Positions 25,937-34,165 of a stretch of 42,244 nucleotides of DNA are shown here, piece by piece (position 1 is the first letter of the stretch; each line of letters opens with the position of its first letter). Made by a program: the position numbers and the translations under genes. The notes beneath the pieces were generated by a model that did no database searches, was not told the origin of the DNA, and was given only the letters and a program-made list of their open reading frames with translations. Origin of the DNA: an uncultured Clostridium sp. (GTDB lineage Bacteria > Bacillota > Clostridia > Clostridiales > Clostridiaceae); contig URGW01000037.1 in NCBI GenBank assembly GCA_900547475.1, positions 1 to 42,244 of the forward strand, read 5' to 3'.

Positions 25937-27997
25937 ATGAGTAAAAAGAAACAAGCTTTTATGGATAGTAATATAATGAAAGATGCACTTAAAGAATCTT
26001 TTAAAAAGTTATCACCAAGGGTACAGTATAGAAATCCGGTAATGTTTGTAGTATATATAGGTTCGATGCTAACAACAGTTATTTTTTTAGCATCTTTCTT
26101 TAAAGATAATGAAAGTAATGATAGATTCTTTACTTTTTTAATAACATTATTTCTTTGGTTTACAGTTTTATTTGCAAACTTTGCTGAAGCAATTGCAGAA
26201 GGTAGGGGAAAGGCACAAGCAGAATCATTAAGAGCAGCAAAAAAAGATGTAATGTGTAGAAGGTTAAGGGATATAGTTGATAGGGTTGGAGATGTAGTTA
26301 AGTCTTCTGATTTAATAAAGGGTGATATTGTATTAGTTAAAGCTGGAGAACAAATACCAGCAGATGGAGAAGTTATTGAGGGGATAGCATCAGTAGATGA
26401 AAGTGCTATAACAGGAGAAAGTGCACCGGTTATAAGAGAAGATGGTGGAGATAGAAGTTCTGTAACTGGTGGAACAACTGTTGTTTCAGATTGGATAGTA
26501 ATGAAGGTTACAGCAGGTAGTGGAGAAAGTTTTTTAGATAAAATGATTTCCATGGTTGAAGGAGCTTCAAGGAAGAAAACTCCTAATGAGATTGCACTTC
26601 AAATATTATTAGTAGCATTAACAATAATATTTTTAGTAATAACATCAACACTTTATGTATTTGGTGATTTTGCAGTTAAGTTAAATGGAGTAGGTGAATC
26701 AATATCAATACTTTCATTAATTGCATTATTAGTTTGCTTAGCACCTACAACAATTGGAGCATTATTATCTTCAATTGGAATAGCAGGAATGAGCAGATTA
26801 ACTAGTGCTAATGTTTTAGCTACTTCAGGTAGAGCTATAGAAGCAGCTGGAGATGTAGATGTATTGTTACTAGATAAAACCGGAACTATAACTTTAGGGA
26901 ATAGACAAGCAGCTGAATTTATGCCATTAGAAAATATATCAGTAGAAGAGTTAGCTGAAGTAGCAGCATTAAGTTCATTAGCAGATAAAACACCAGAAGG
27001 TAAAAGTATAGTAGAATTAGCTAAAAGTCAATATAGCTTTAAGGAAGAGGGAAATGAAGAAGGTGAATTTGTACCATTTACAGCAAGAACAAAAATGAGT
27101 GGTATGAATTATAAAAAGAGAACAATAAGAAAAGGATCAGAATCTGCGATTAAGGAATATGTAAAAAGTTTAGGTGGAGAATATCCAAATGAATGTAATG
27201 TTATAGTTAAAGGAATATCTAGAAAAGGTGGAACTCCTTTAGTTGTTGTTGAGAATGAAAGGGTTTTGGGGGTTGTATATTTAAAGGATGTTATTAAATC
27301 TGGCGTTAAAGAGAAATTTAGTGATTTGAGAGAGATGGGAATTAAGACGGTAATGATTACTGGAGATAATCCATTAACTGCAGCAGCTATAGCAGCAGAA
27401 GCAGGAGTTGACACTTATTTAGCAGAAGCTACTCCAGAAGCTAAGCTTAATTTAATTGCTGAATATCAACAAGCTGGGCACATAGTTGCAATGACTGGTG
27501 ATGGTACAAATGATGCTCCAGCACTTGCTCAAGCGGATGTAGCAGTAGCAATGAATTCAGGAACACAAGCTGCTAAAGAGGCTGGTAACATGGTTGATTT
27601 AGACTCAAGTCCAACTAAGTTAATTGAAATTGTTAAAATAGGTAAGCAATTATTAATGACAAGAGGCGCTCTTACAACATTTAGTATTGCAAATGATGTA
27701 GCTAAGTATTTTGCTATAATACCACCATTATTTATGAGTATATTTCCAGTATTAGATAAACTTAATATTATGAGGTTATCTAGTCCAGAAAGTGCTATTT
27801 TATCAGCGGTTATTTATAATGCATTAATTATTGTAGCATTAATACCACTTTCATTAAAGGGAGTTAAATACTCTGAAGCACCAGCACATAAGCTTTTAAA
27901 GAAAAATTTATTAGTGTATGGATTAGGTGGAATGATAATACCATTTATAGCAATAAAGTTAATTGATATAATAATAAATCTTTTAAGTATATTTTAG
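25937..27997 (+). CDS. kdpB: Potassium-transporting P-type ATPase catalytic subunit KdpB
   Basis: KdpB hydrolyses ATP to drive potassium uptake through KdpA. The 686-aa protein has the P-type ATPase layout: actuator motif TGES at 159-162, the phosphorylated aspartate D313 in DKTGTITLGNRQA, the nucleotide-domain KGSESAIKEYV, and the hinge MTGDGTNDAPALAQADVAVAMN. The serine of TGES falls at residue 162, the same number as the inhibitory phosphorylation site described for E. coli KdpB. The hydrophobic spans lie in the usual places. The ATG is behind AAAGAGGG, and kdpC starts 11 nt after the stop. Confidence 0.98.
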   Translation: MSKKKQAFMDSNIMKDALKESFKKLSPRVQYRNPVMFVVYIGSMLTTVIFLASFFKDNESNDRFFTFLITLFLWFTVLFANFAEAIAEGRGKAQAESLRAAKKDVMCRRLRDIVDRVGDVVKSSDLIKGDIVLVKAGEQIPADGEVIEGIASVDESAITGESAPVIREDGGDRSSVTGGTTVVSDWIVMKVTAGSGESFLDKMISMVEGASRKKTPNEIALQILLVALTIIFLVITSTLYVFGDFAVKLNGVGESISILSLIALLVCLAPTTIGALLSSIGIAGMSRLTSANVLATSGRAIEAAGDVDVLLLDKTGTITLGNRQAAEFMPLENISVEELAEVAALSSLADKTPEGKSIVELAKSQYSFKEEGNEEGEFVPFTARTKMSGMNYKKRTIRKGSESAIKEYVKSLGGEYPNECNVIVKGISRKGGTPLVVVENERVLGVVYLKDVIKSGVKEKFSDLREMGIKTVMITGDNPLTAAAIAAEAGVDTYLAEATPEAKLNLIAEYQQAGHIVAMTGDGTNDAPALAQADVAVAMNSGTQAAKEAGNMVDLDSSPTKLIEIVKIGKQLLMTRGALTTFSIANDVAKYFAIIPPLFMSIFPVLDKLNIMRLSSPESAILSAVIYNALIIVALIPLSLKGVKYSEAPAHKLLKKNLLVYGLGGMIIPFIAIKLIDIIINLLSIF

Positions 27998-28008
27998 GAG
28001 GAGATATT

Positions 28009-28581
28009 ATGTGGCAAGTATTTAAAAAATCTTTAGGGGTTTTATTGATATTTACATTAATTGTAGGAATTATATATCCAACTTTTATAACTGTATGTGC
28101 GCAAACATTTTTTAAAGATAAAGCTAATGGAAGTTTAATAGTAAAAGATGGAGAAGTAGTGGCATCAAAGCTTATAGGACAAAACTTTACCTCTCCAGAA
28201 TATTTCTGGGGAAGACCATCAGCAACAGTAGATTATCCTTATAATGGAGTTGGGGGAGCTGGTTCTAATAAGACACCAGCAGGAGATGAATTGGAAGAAA
28301 TTATAGCAAAACGAGTTGAAGAGTTACAAAAATATAATGGAACAGATGAAGAAATACCAGTAGATTTAGTAACAGCATCAGGTAGTGGTTTAGATCCAGA
28401 TATATCATTAGCAGCTGCTGAATATCAAGTAAAGAGAGTTGCAGAAGCAAGAAATATGAGGGAAGAAGAAGTGCAAAGTATAGTAGATGAATTAAAGCAA
28501 AAAAGAATTCTAGGATTCTTTGGAGAAACTTATGTTAATGTAGTTGAATTAAATTTAAGATTAGATGAAATTCAAGAGTAA
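28009..28581 (+). CDS. kdpC: Potassium-transporting ATPase subunit KdpC
   Basis: KdpC is a single-span subunit required for assembly and activity of the Kdp pump. The 190-aa protein has one N-terminal membrane span (about 8-30, ending in TVCAQTFF). The family's extracytoplasmic domain follows, with IGQNFTSPEYFWGRPSAT, an NGVGGAGSNKTP stretch and TASGSGLDPDISLAAAEYQV. The ribosome-binding site AGGAGGAG precedes the ATG. Length and motifs are typical. Confidence 0.96.
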   Translation: MWQVFKKSLGVLLIFTLIVGIIYPTFITVCAQTFFKDKANGSLIVKDGEVVASKLIGQNFTSPEYFWGRPSATVDYPYNGVGGAGSNKTPAGDELEEIIAKRVEELQKYNGTDEEIPVDLVTASGSGLDPDISLAAAEYQVKRVAEARNMREEEVQSIVDELKQKRILGFFGETYVNVVELNLRLDEIQE

Positions 28582-28606
28582 AAATCCATGGAAAATAGAG
28601 TAAATT

Positions 28607-28672
28607 ATGATTATAATATCCTTAGTAGTTTTATTAGGGATATTATTAATTTATTTTTCAAATAAAATTTGA
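28607..28672 (+). CDS. Possible tiny membrane peptide between kdpC and kdpD
   Basis: ATG at 28607 opens a 21-codon frame ending at TGA (28670-28672). The predicted peptide is almost wholly hydrophobic (IIISLVVLLGILLIYF, then SNKI), much like KdpF. Only a weak AGAG Shine-Dalgarno-like sequence precedes it. It lies in the 130-nt gap between kdpC and kdpD. It could be a second KdpF-like subunit, a regulator of KdpD, or a chance frame in AT-rich DNA. I do not assign a function. Confidence 0.35.
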   Translation: MIIISLVVLLGILLIYFSNKI

Positions 28673-28711
28673 TAGATAGAAAATATATATTTCTTAGCTG
28701 GAGTGATAATC

Positions 28712-31432
28712 ATGATGGAAGTAGATAATAGACCAGATTCTAGACAGTTATTAAAAAAAGTTAAAGATGAAGAAATTTATTTAAAAAGAGGAAAATTAAA
28801 AGTATTTTTTGGATATGCAGCGGGAGTTGGAAAAACCTACGCTATGCTTCAAGAAGCACATGAATTAAAGAGGAATAATATTGATGTAGTAGTAGGATAT
28901 ATAGAAAGACATACTAGGAAAGATACATTAGCATTAATTGATGGACTAGAAGTTTTACCTACACAAAAAGTAGAATATAAAGGTATAACTATTCAAGAAT
29001 TTGATCTTAATTCTGCATTGCAAAGAAATCCAGAAGTTCTATTATTAGATGAATTACCTCATACTAATCCACCTAATTTTAGACATGGGAAAAGGTGGCA
29101 GGATATAGAAGAACTTTTAGAGGCTGGTATAAATGTTTATACTACATTAAATGTTCAACATTTGGAAAGTTTAAATGATGTTATAGCTAGTATTACAGGT
29201 GTATTTGTAAAAGAAACAGTTCCAGATTATATAGTTGATAAGGCTGATAAGATAGAACTTATTGATATAGCAACAGATGATTTGAAAGCAAGATTTGATG
29301 AAGGAAAAATATATAAAAAGGAAAATGTTGATAAGGCGAAAAGTAATTTTTTTACTGATGATAATTTAAAGGCATTAAGGGAGTTATCTTTAAGAAAAAC
29401 AGCTGATACAGTTAATAGTGTTGTTCAAATTTCAAGATTATCAAAGGGTAATATAAATATATTACCTACTAAGGAGAAGATAGTGGCTTGCATAAGTGCA
29501 TCGCCTTCGTCGGCAAAGGTAATAAGAGCAACTTCAAGAATGGCAGCATCATATAAAACAGAATGGATAGCACTATATGTAGGTAATTTAAATTCTAAGA
29601 ATATGACTATACAAGAAAAAAAGAGATTAAAGGATTATATAAAATTAGCGGAAAGATTAGGCGGAATTGTAGAAATAGTTCATGGTGATGATGTTATAGA
29701 TACTATAATTAAATTTTGCAATTATAGAAATATAACTAAAATAATAATTGGAAGGAATGTTTTAAGAAAAAAAGCTTTATTAAGAGTAAATAGAAAAGAT
29801 ATAGTAGATAAATTAATAGAAAAGGTAAAATATATAGAGGTTCATGTAATTCCAACGTGGATAGAGCCAAGGACTAAGAAAAAGTTAGTATTTAATATGA
29901 CTAATACTAGTAGTATAAAAGAGAAAGTATTATTTACTAAAAATGATTTACTAATAGGAATTGCTTTTTCGATAATAGCTTCAACAATTTCTATAATAAT
30001 AAATTATTTGGGATTTGCAGAAGCAAACATATTATTAGTATATATTTTAGCTATATTATTTATTTCTGTTAATACAAAAGGATATGCTATAGGTGTAATA
30101 TTTGCCTTTATAAATGTTTTTATTTTTAACATTTTATTTACAAAACCTAAATTAACATTAGAATTTGATGATCCTACTTATTTAGTTACATTTCCTTTCT
30201 TTATTTTAGTTGCAACTATAACATCAACATTAACAACTAGAATTAAAGAGCAGTCTGATATGTTTGAAAAAAGAGAAGAGGCAGCACAAATGTTATATCA
30301 GATAAGCAGAAGTTTTATTAATTTATCAAGTGAAGAAAAGATAATTAGTACAGGAGTTAATCACCTTTCACAAGGGTTAAGAAGAGATATTATATGCTAT
30401 GAAGCTAAAAATGGAATATTAACAGGAAACTATATTATAAAAAATATAAATACAAATTTTAATGAAGATAAATTAAAAGGAGATAAAAACTTTGAAATAG
30501 CTTATTGGGTATTAAATAATAGAAAAAATGCAGGAAGAGGAACTGATACACATAATGGTAGTGAAGTTTATTATATGCCTATTATAGTTAAGGAAAAGGT
30601 ATTTGGAGTTATTGGAGTTTTTTGGGGAGATGAAGATATTGATAAAGATGATATTAGTTTAATGGAGGCAGTAGTTGCACAAATGTCATTAGCTTTAGAC
30701 AGAGTAGAATTAGTTAGGGAAAAGGAAGAAACAAAGCTAGAATTTGAAAGAGAGCAATTAAGAAGCAATTTGCTAAGAGCTATATCTCATGATTTAAGAA
30801 CTCCATTAACAGGTATAGAAGGATCTAGTAGTTTAATTTTATCTTCATTTAATGAATTAACAGGTGATACTATACTTGAACTTGTAAAGGAAATTAATTA
30901 TGACTCAGAATGGTTAATAAGACTTGTTGAAAATTTATTGAGTATGACTAGGATTGAATGTGGAAAATTAGAAATTAAAAAATCGCAAGAAATAGTTGAG
31001 GAAATAGTATCAGAGTCAATTCAGCATTTAAAGAGTAGATTAAATAATCATAAACTAAGTATAGATATGCCTAAAGAGGTTCTATTTGTACCGGTGGATG
31101 GAAAACTTATAGAACAAGTTATAATAAATTTAGTTGACAATGCTATAAAATATACACCAGAACAATCAGAGATTAATATAAAAGTCTATAGCAAAAAAAA
31201 TGGTGTGTATTTTGAGATAAGTGATAATGGACCTGGAATAAATAAAGAAGATATTAATCATATATTTGAAATTTTTTATAAAGGAAATAAAAATAGTGCA
31301 GACTCTAGAAGAGGTGTTGGATTAGGATTATCAATATGTAGGTCAATTGTTTTAGCCCATGGAGGAGATATACTTGTAAAAAACAACAAAGAATGTGGAG
31401 CTAGGTTTATATTTAATCTGCCTTTAAATTAA
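28712..31432 (+). CDS. kdpD: Osmosensitive K+ sensor histidine kinase KdpD
   Basis: KdpD senses potassium limitation or turgor and phosphorylates KdpE. The 906-aa protein has the N-terminal KdpD domain with the Walker A motif GYAAGVGKTYAML. A universal-stress-type (USP) domain follows (about 250-375), then four clustered membrane spans (about 405-505), a GAF-like region, and the kinase core. H693 in AISHDLRTPL is the phosphorylation site, and NLVDNAIKYTP, DNGPGI and GVGLGLSI are the N, G1 and G2 boxes. The USP domain contains S262-A-S264, 20 residues, then W-I-A-L-Y (285-289), close to the SxS-X20-FTAxY c-di-AMP-binding pattern described for Staphylococcus aureus KdpD. GTG at 28703 is in frame but falls in the TGGAG ribosome-binding site; ATG at 28712 has 8-nt spacing. 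Confidence 0.95.
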   Translation: MMEVDNRPDSRQLLKKVKDEEIYLKRGKLKVFFGYAAGVGKTYAMLQEAHELKRNNIDVVVGYIERHTRKDTLALIDGLEVLPTQKVEYKGITIQEFDLNSALQRNPEVLLLDELPHTNPPNFRHGKRWQDIEELLEAGINVYTTLNVQHLESLNDVIASITGVFVKETVPDYIVDKADKIELIDIATDDLKARFDEGKIYKKENVDKAKSNFFTDDNLKALRELSLRKTADTVNSVVQISRLSKGNINILPTKEKIVACISASPSSAKVIRATSRMAASYKTEWIALYVGNLNSKNMTIQEKKRLKDYIKLAERLGGIVEIVHGDDVIDTIIKFCNYRNITKIIIGRNVLRKKALLRVNRKDIVDKLIEKVKYIEVHVIPTWIEPRTKKKLVFNMTNTSSIKEKVLFTKNDLLIGIAFSIIASTISIIINYLGFAEANILLVYILAILFISVNTKGYAIGVIFAFINVFIFNILFTKPKLTLEFDDPTYLVTFPFFILVATITSTLTTRIKEQSDMFEKREEAAQMLYQISRSFINLSSEEKIISTGVNHLSQGLRRDIICYEAKNGILTGNYIIKNINTNFNEDKLKGDKNFEIAYWVLNNRKNAGRGTDTHNGSEVYYMPIIVKEKVFGVIGVFWGDEDIDKDDISLMEAVVAQMSLALDRVELVREKEETKLEFEREQLRSNLLRAISHDLRTPLTGIEGSSSLILSSFNELTGDTILELVKEINYDSEWLIRLVENLLSMTRIECGKLEIKKSQEIVEEIVSESIQHLKSRLNNHKLSIDMPKEVLFVPVDGKLIEQVIINLVDNAIKYTPEQSEINIKVYSKKNGVYFEISDNGPGINKEDINHIFEIFYKGNKNSADSRRGVGLGLSICRSIVLAHGGDILVKNNKECGARFIFNLPLN

Positions 31433-31454
31433 AATTTTAAAAAGAAAATTAAAT

Positions 31455-31479
31455 ATTTACTTTATTTATAGAAGTAAAT
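31455..31479 (+). other. Small hairpin between kdpD and kdpE
   Basis: ATTTACTT (31455-31462) pairs with AAGTAAAT (31472-31479) in the 66-nt gap. It is AT-only apart from two C-G pairs and has no T-run, so it may affect RNA processing, or nothing. Confidence 0.35.
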
Positions 31480-31498
31480 TAATTTATAGGAGATAACA

Positions 31499-32197
31499 AT
31501 GAATAATAATGTGATGATTTTAGTAGTTGAAGATGAAAAAGCTATAAGAAATTTTATGAAAATTTCATTAACAACACAGGGATATAAGGTTTTAGAAAGT
31601 TCAAATGGTAATGATGCTTTTGCTTTATTTATGTCTTATAATCCAGAACTTATAGTTTTAGATTTAGGATTACCTGATATAGATGGTATTGAAATTATAC
31701 GAAAGATAAGACAATTTAAGGAAACACCAATAATTGTAGTATCAGCCAGAGGTCAAGATAGAGATAAAATAGAAGCATTAGATTTAGGTGCTGATGATTA
31801 TTTATCAAAGCCTTTTAGTATGGGAGAATTACTTGCAAGAGTCAGAGTTTTACTTAGAAGAATAAATAGAAGTAAAGATATGTTAGAAGAAGTTAATGAA
31901 TATAATGTTGGTGGACTTGAAGTTGACTTAGAAAAAAGAAGAATATTTCTTAATAAAGAAGAAGTGCATTTTACACCAATTGAATTTAAGATATTTTCTT
32001 TATTAGTAAGACATGCCGGAAAAGTCTTAACACATAACTATATTATTAAAGAAGTATGGGGGGGAGTTGTTGGAGGAGAAAATCAATCATTAAGAGTTTT
32101 TATGGCTAATATAAGAAGAAAAATTGAAAAGGAACCAGCAAACCCAAGATTTTTATTAACTGAAGTTGGAGTTGGATATAGATTAGTAGATGAGTGA
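31499..32197 (+). CDS. kdpE: Response regulator KdpE (OmpR/PhoB family)
   Basis: KdpE activates kdp transcription after phosphorylation by KdpD. The 232-aa protein has a receiver domain with the acidic pair E11-D12, the phospho-acceptor D55 in VLDLGLP, and lysine in YLSKPFSMGE. A C-terminal winged-helix domain (about 130-230) includes FTPIEFKIFSLLVRHAGKVL and VGVGYRLVDE. It follows kdpD after 66 nt, behind AGGAGA. The phased TCTTAA repeats before kdpF are its likely binding site, as inference. After the stop only a weak all-AT hairpin (AATATTT at 32212 / AAATATT at 32230) is visible, so read-through towards gpmI is possible. Confidence 0.96.
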   Translation: MNNNVMILVVEDEKAIRNFMKISLTTQGYKVLESSNGNDAFALFMSYNPELIVLDLGLPDIDGIEIIRKIRQFKETPIIVVSARGQDRDKIEALDLGADDYLSKPFSMGELLARVRVLLRRINRSKDMLEEVNEYNVGGLEVDLEKRRIFLNKEEVHFTPIEFKIFSLLVRHAGKVLTHNYIIKEVWGGVVGGENQSLRVFMANIRRKIEKEPANPRFLLTEVGVGYRLVDE

Positions 32198-32279
32198 ATT
32201 TACTAATTTTTAATATTTGATAAATAATTAAATATTTTTGGGGTATTTAGCAAAAAATAAATTATCAGAAAATTTTTTA

Positions 32280-32293
32280 GACAATCGTTTACA
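32280..32293 (+). promoter_or_regulatory. Weak cre-like site upstream of gpmI
   Basis: GACAATCGTTTACA matches the cre consensus at 11 of 14 positions, and its right half (CGTTTACA) is perfect. It lies about 15-28 nt upstream of the predicted -35, where CcpA can activate. Confidence is limited by the three left-end mismatches. Confidence 0.3.
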
Positions 32294-32307
32294 AAAATCT
32301 AACTATA

Positions 32308-32336
32308 TTGTTTAGTAATTATAATTATAGTATAAT
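32308..32336 (+). promoter_or_regulatory. Promoter of gpmI
   Basis: TTGTTT (32308-32313), a 17-nt spacer and a perfect TATAAT (32331-32336). Initiation near 32343 would begin exactly at the structured leader. Confidence 0.6.
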
Positions 32337-32342
32337 AAACAT

Positions 32343-32462
32343 GGTTCAATTAAAGATACTAATGACGAGTGAGGTTCAATACACTTTAATTGCATAATGA
32401 AACTCACAAAGTTATCACTCTTTTTGAAACTAAAAAGTATGTATATATATTTGGAGGGAATT
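32343..32462 (+). promoter_or_regulatory. gpmI leader with interleaved stems
   Basis: Stem A pairs CAATTAAAG (32347-32355) with CTTTAATTG (32384-32392), a perfect 9 bp. Stem B pairs GTGAGGTTCA (32369-32378) with TGAAACTCAC (32398-32407), with one mismatch. The order of arms is A-B-A'-B', so they form either a pseudoknot or two alternative folds. A third option pairs GAGTGA (32367-32372) with TCACTC (32415-32420), followed by five Ts, resembling a terminator. GGTTCAAT is also repeated 30 nt apart (32343, 32373). No known RNA family was recognised. Confidence 0.45.
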
Positions 32463-33995
32463 ATGGCGAAGAAACCTGTAATGTTAATGATATTAGATGG
32501 ATTTGGAATAGCTCCAGAGAGCGAAGGAAATGCAGTTGCTGCTGCAAAGAAACCAAATTATGATAGATTAGTTGCAAACTATCCTCACTCACAATTACAA
32601 GCAAGTGGTATGTTTGTTGGATTACCAGATGGACAAATGGGTAACTCAGAAGTTGGACATTTAAATATTGGTGCAGGAAGAATTATATATCAAGAATTAA
32701 CTAGAATAACTAAGGAAATAAACGAAGGTGGATTCTTTAAGAACGAAGCTTTATTAAAAGCTATGGAAAATGCTAAGAAAGATAATTCAGCATTACACCT
32801 AATGGGATTATTATCTAACGGTGGAGTTCACTCTCATATAGATCATTTAAAAGGATTATTAAAGTTAGCTAAAGAGCAAGAAATTAAAAACGTATATGTT
32901 CATTGCTTCATGGATGGTAGAGACGTTGCTCCAGGTTCAGGAAAAGATTTCGTAGTTGAATTAGAAAACTACATGGCTGAAATCGGAGTAGGTAAAATTG
33001 CCACTATTTCAGGAAGATATTATGCAATGGATAGAGATAACAGATGGGAAAGAGTACAATTAGCTTACGATGCAATGGTACTTGGAAAAGGTGAAACTGC
33101 TACATCTGCTGTTGAATGTATGGAAAAATCTTATGCTGATAATAAATCAGATGAGTTCGTATTACCATGCGTTATTGAAGAAAATGGAGCTCCAACTGGA
33201 ACAATAAAGAATGGAGATTCAGTAGTATTCTTTAACTTCAGACCTGATAGAGCTAGAGAAATAACTAGAGCTATAAACGATAAAGAATTTGCAGGATTTG
33301 AAAGAGAAACTTTAGATTTAGTATTTGTAACAATGACTCAATACGATAAGACTTTAGAAGGTGTTGAAGTTGCTTACAGACCAGAAGCAATTACTAATAC
33401 TTTAGGTGAATATGTTGCTTCTAAGGGATTAAATCAATTAAGAATAGCAGAAACAGAAAAGTATGCTCACGTTACATTCTTCTTCAACGGTGGTGTTGAA
33501 AAAGAAAATGAAGGTGAAGATAGAGCTCTTATTGCATCTCCAAAGGTTGCAACTTACGACTTAAAGCCAGAAATGAGCGCACCAGAATTAACTGATGAAT
33601 TAATCAATAGATTAGATTCAGGAAAATATGATATGGTTATATTAAACTATGCTAACCCAGATATGGTTGGACATACTGGAGTTTTAGAAGCTGCTAAAGC
33701 TGCAGTTGAAGCTGTAGATACATGCTTAGGAAGAGTAGTTGATAAAGTTTTAGAGTTAGATGGAACAGTATTTATTACTGCTGACCACGGAAATGCTGAA
33801 ACTATGATTGATGCTGAAACTGGAAATCCATTTACAGCTCACACAACTGATCCAGTTCCATTTGTATGGGTATCTAACCACACAGAAGGTAAATCTTTAA
33901 AAGATGGTAAATTAGCTGATATAGCACCAACAATGCTAACAGTAATGGGATTAGATGTTCCTGCTGAAATGACAGGTGAATCATTAATAAAATAG
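32463..33995 (+). CDS. gpmI: 2,3-bisphosphoglycerate-independent phosphoglycerate mutase
   Basis: GpmI converts 3-phosphoglycerate to 2-phosphoglycerate through a phosphoserine intermediate with two manganese ions. The 510-aa protein has metal ligand D12 in ILDGFG, the phosphorylated S62 in MGNSEVGHLNIGAGR, HCFMDGRDVAPGSG, FNFRPDRAREITRA, and the C-terminal metal site NYANPDMVGHTG and FITADHGNAE. A longer frame from 32397 runs through the leader; ATG at 32463 behind GGAGGG gives the standard N-terminus MAKKPVMLMILDG. Codon use (AAC, CAC, TTC) resembles gap-pgk-tpiA, unlike its present neighbours kdpE and degV. No enolase gene follows within the window. Confidence 0.97.
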   Translation: MAKKPVMLMILDGFGIAPESEGNAVAAAKKPNYDRLVANYPHSQLQASGMFVGLPDGQMGNSEVGHLNIGAGRIIYQELTRITKEINEGGFFKNEALLKAMENAKKDNSALHLMGLLSNGGVHSHIDHLKGLLKLAKEQEIKNVYVHCFMDGRDVAPGSGKDFVVELENYMAEIGVGKIATISGRYYAMDRDNRWERVQLAYDAMVLGKGETATSAVECMEKSYADNKSDEFVLPCVIEENGAPTGTIKNGDSVVFFNFRPDRAREITRAINDKEFAGFERETLDLVFVTMTQYDKTLEGVEVAYRPEAITNTLGEYVASKGLNQLRIAETEKYAHVTFFFNGGVEKENEGEDRALIASPKVATYDLKPEMSAPELTDELINRLDSGKYDMVILNYANPDMVGHTGVLEAAKAAVEAVDTCLGRVVDKVLELDGTVFITADHGNAETMIDAETGNPFTAHTTDPVPFVWVSNHTEGKSLKDGKLADIAPTMLTVMGLDVPAEMTGESLIK

Positions 33996-34001
33996 TATTA
34001 T

Positions 34002-34028
34002 AAGAGAGGGGTAAACCCTCTCTTTTTG
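34002..34028 (+). terminator. Rho-independent terminator after gpmI
   Basis: AAGAGAGGG (34002-34010) pairs with CCCTCTCTT (34016-34024) around GTAAA, followed by TTTTGC: a compact classical terminator. Confidence 0.93.
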
Positions 34029-34165
34029 CTATTTAATCCAACAATTAAACTTAAAAGGTATAATATTTGATTATCAAAACATTTGACAAAATTAATATTT
34101 GTATATATAATTTAATTACAAAACAAAAACACAACTATTATAAAGTTAGTGGAGGATAAAAATAT

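Noticed and set aside
25750..26553. Long minus-strand open frame across the kdpA-kdpB junction
   Set aside because: It is a shadow of two strongly supported + strand genes and shows no recognisable protein features of its own.
32343..32380. tRNA remnant suggested by GGTTCAAT (T-loop-like) repeats upstream of gpmI
   Set aside because: No acceptor stem, anticodon arm or CCA end is present around either copy.
32397..32462. N-terminal extension of gpmI from the ATG at 32397
   Set aside because: The extension has no ribosome-binding site, lies in the structured leader and is unlike any GpmI N-terminus. The ATG at 32463 follows GGAGGG.
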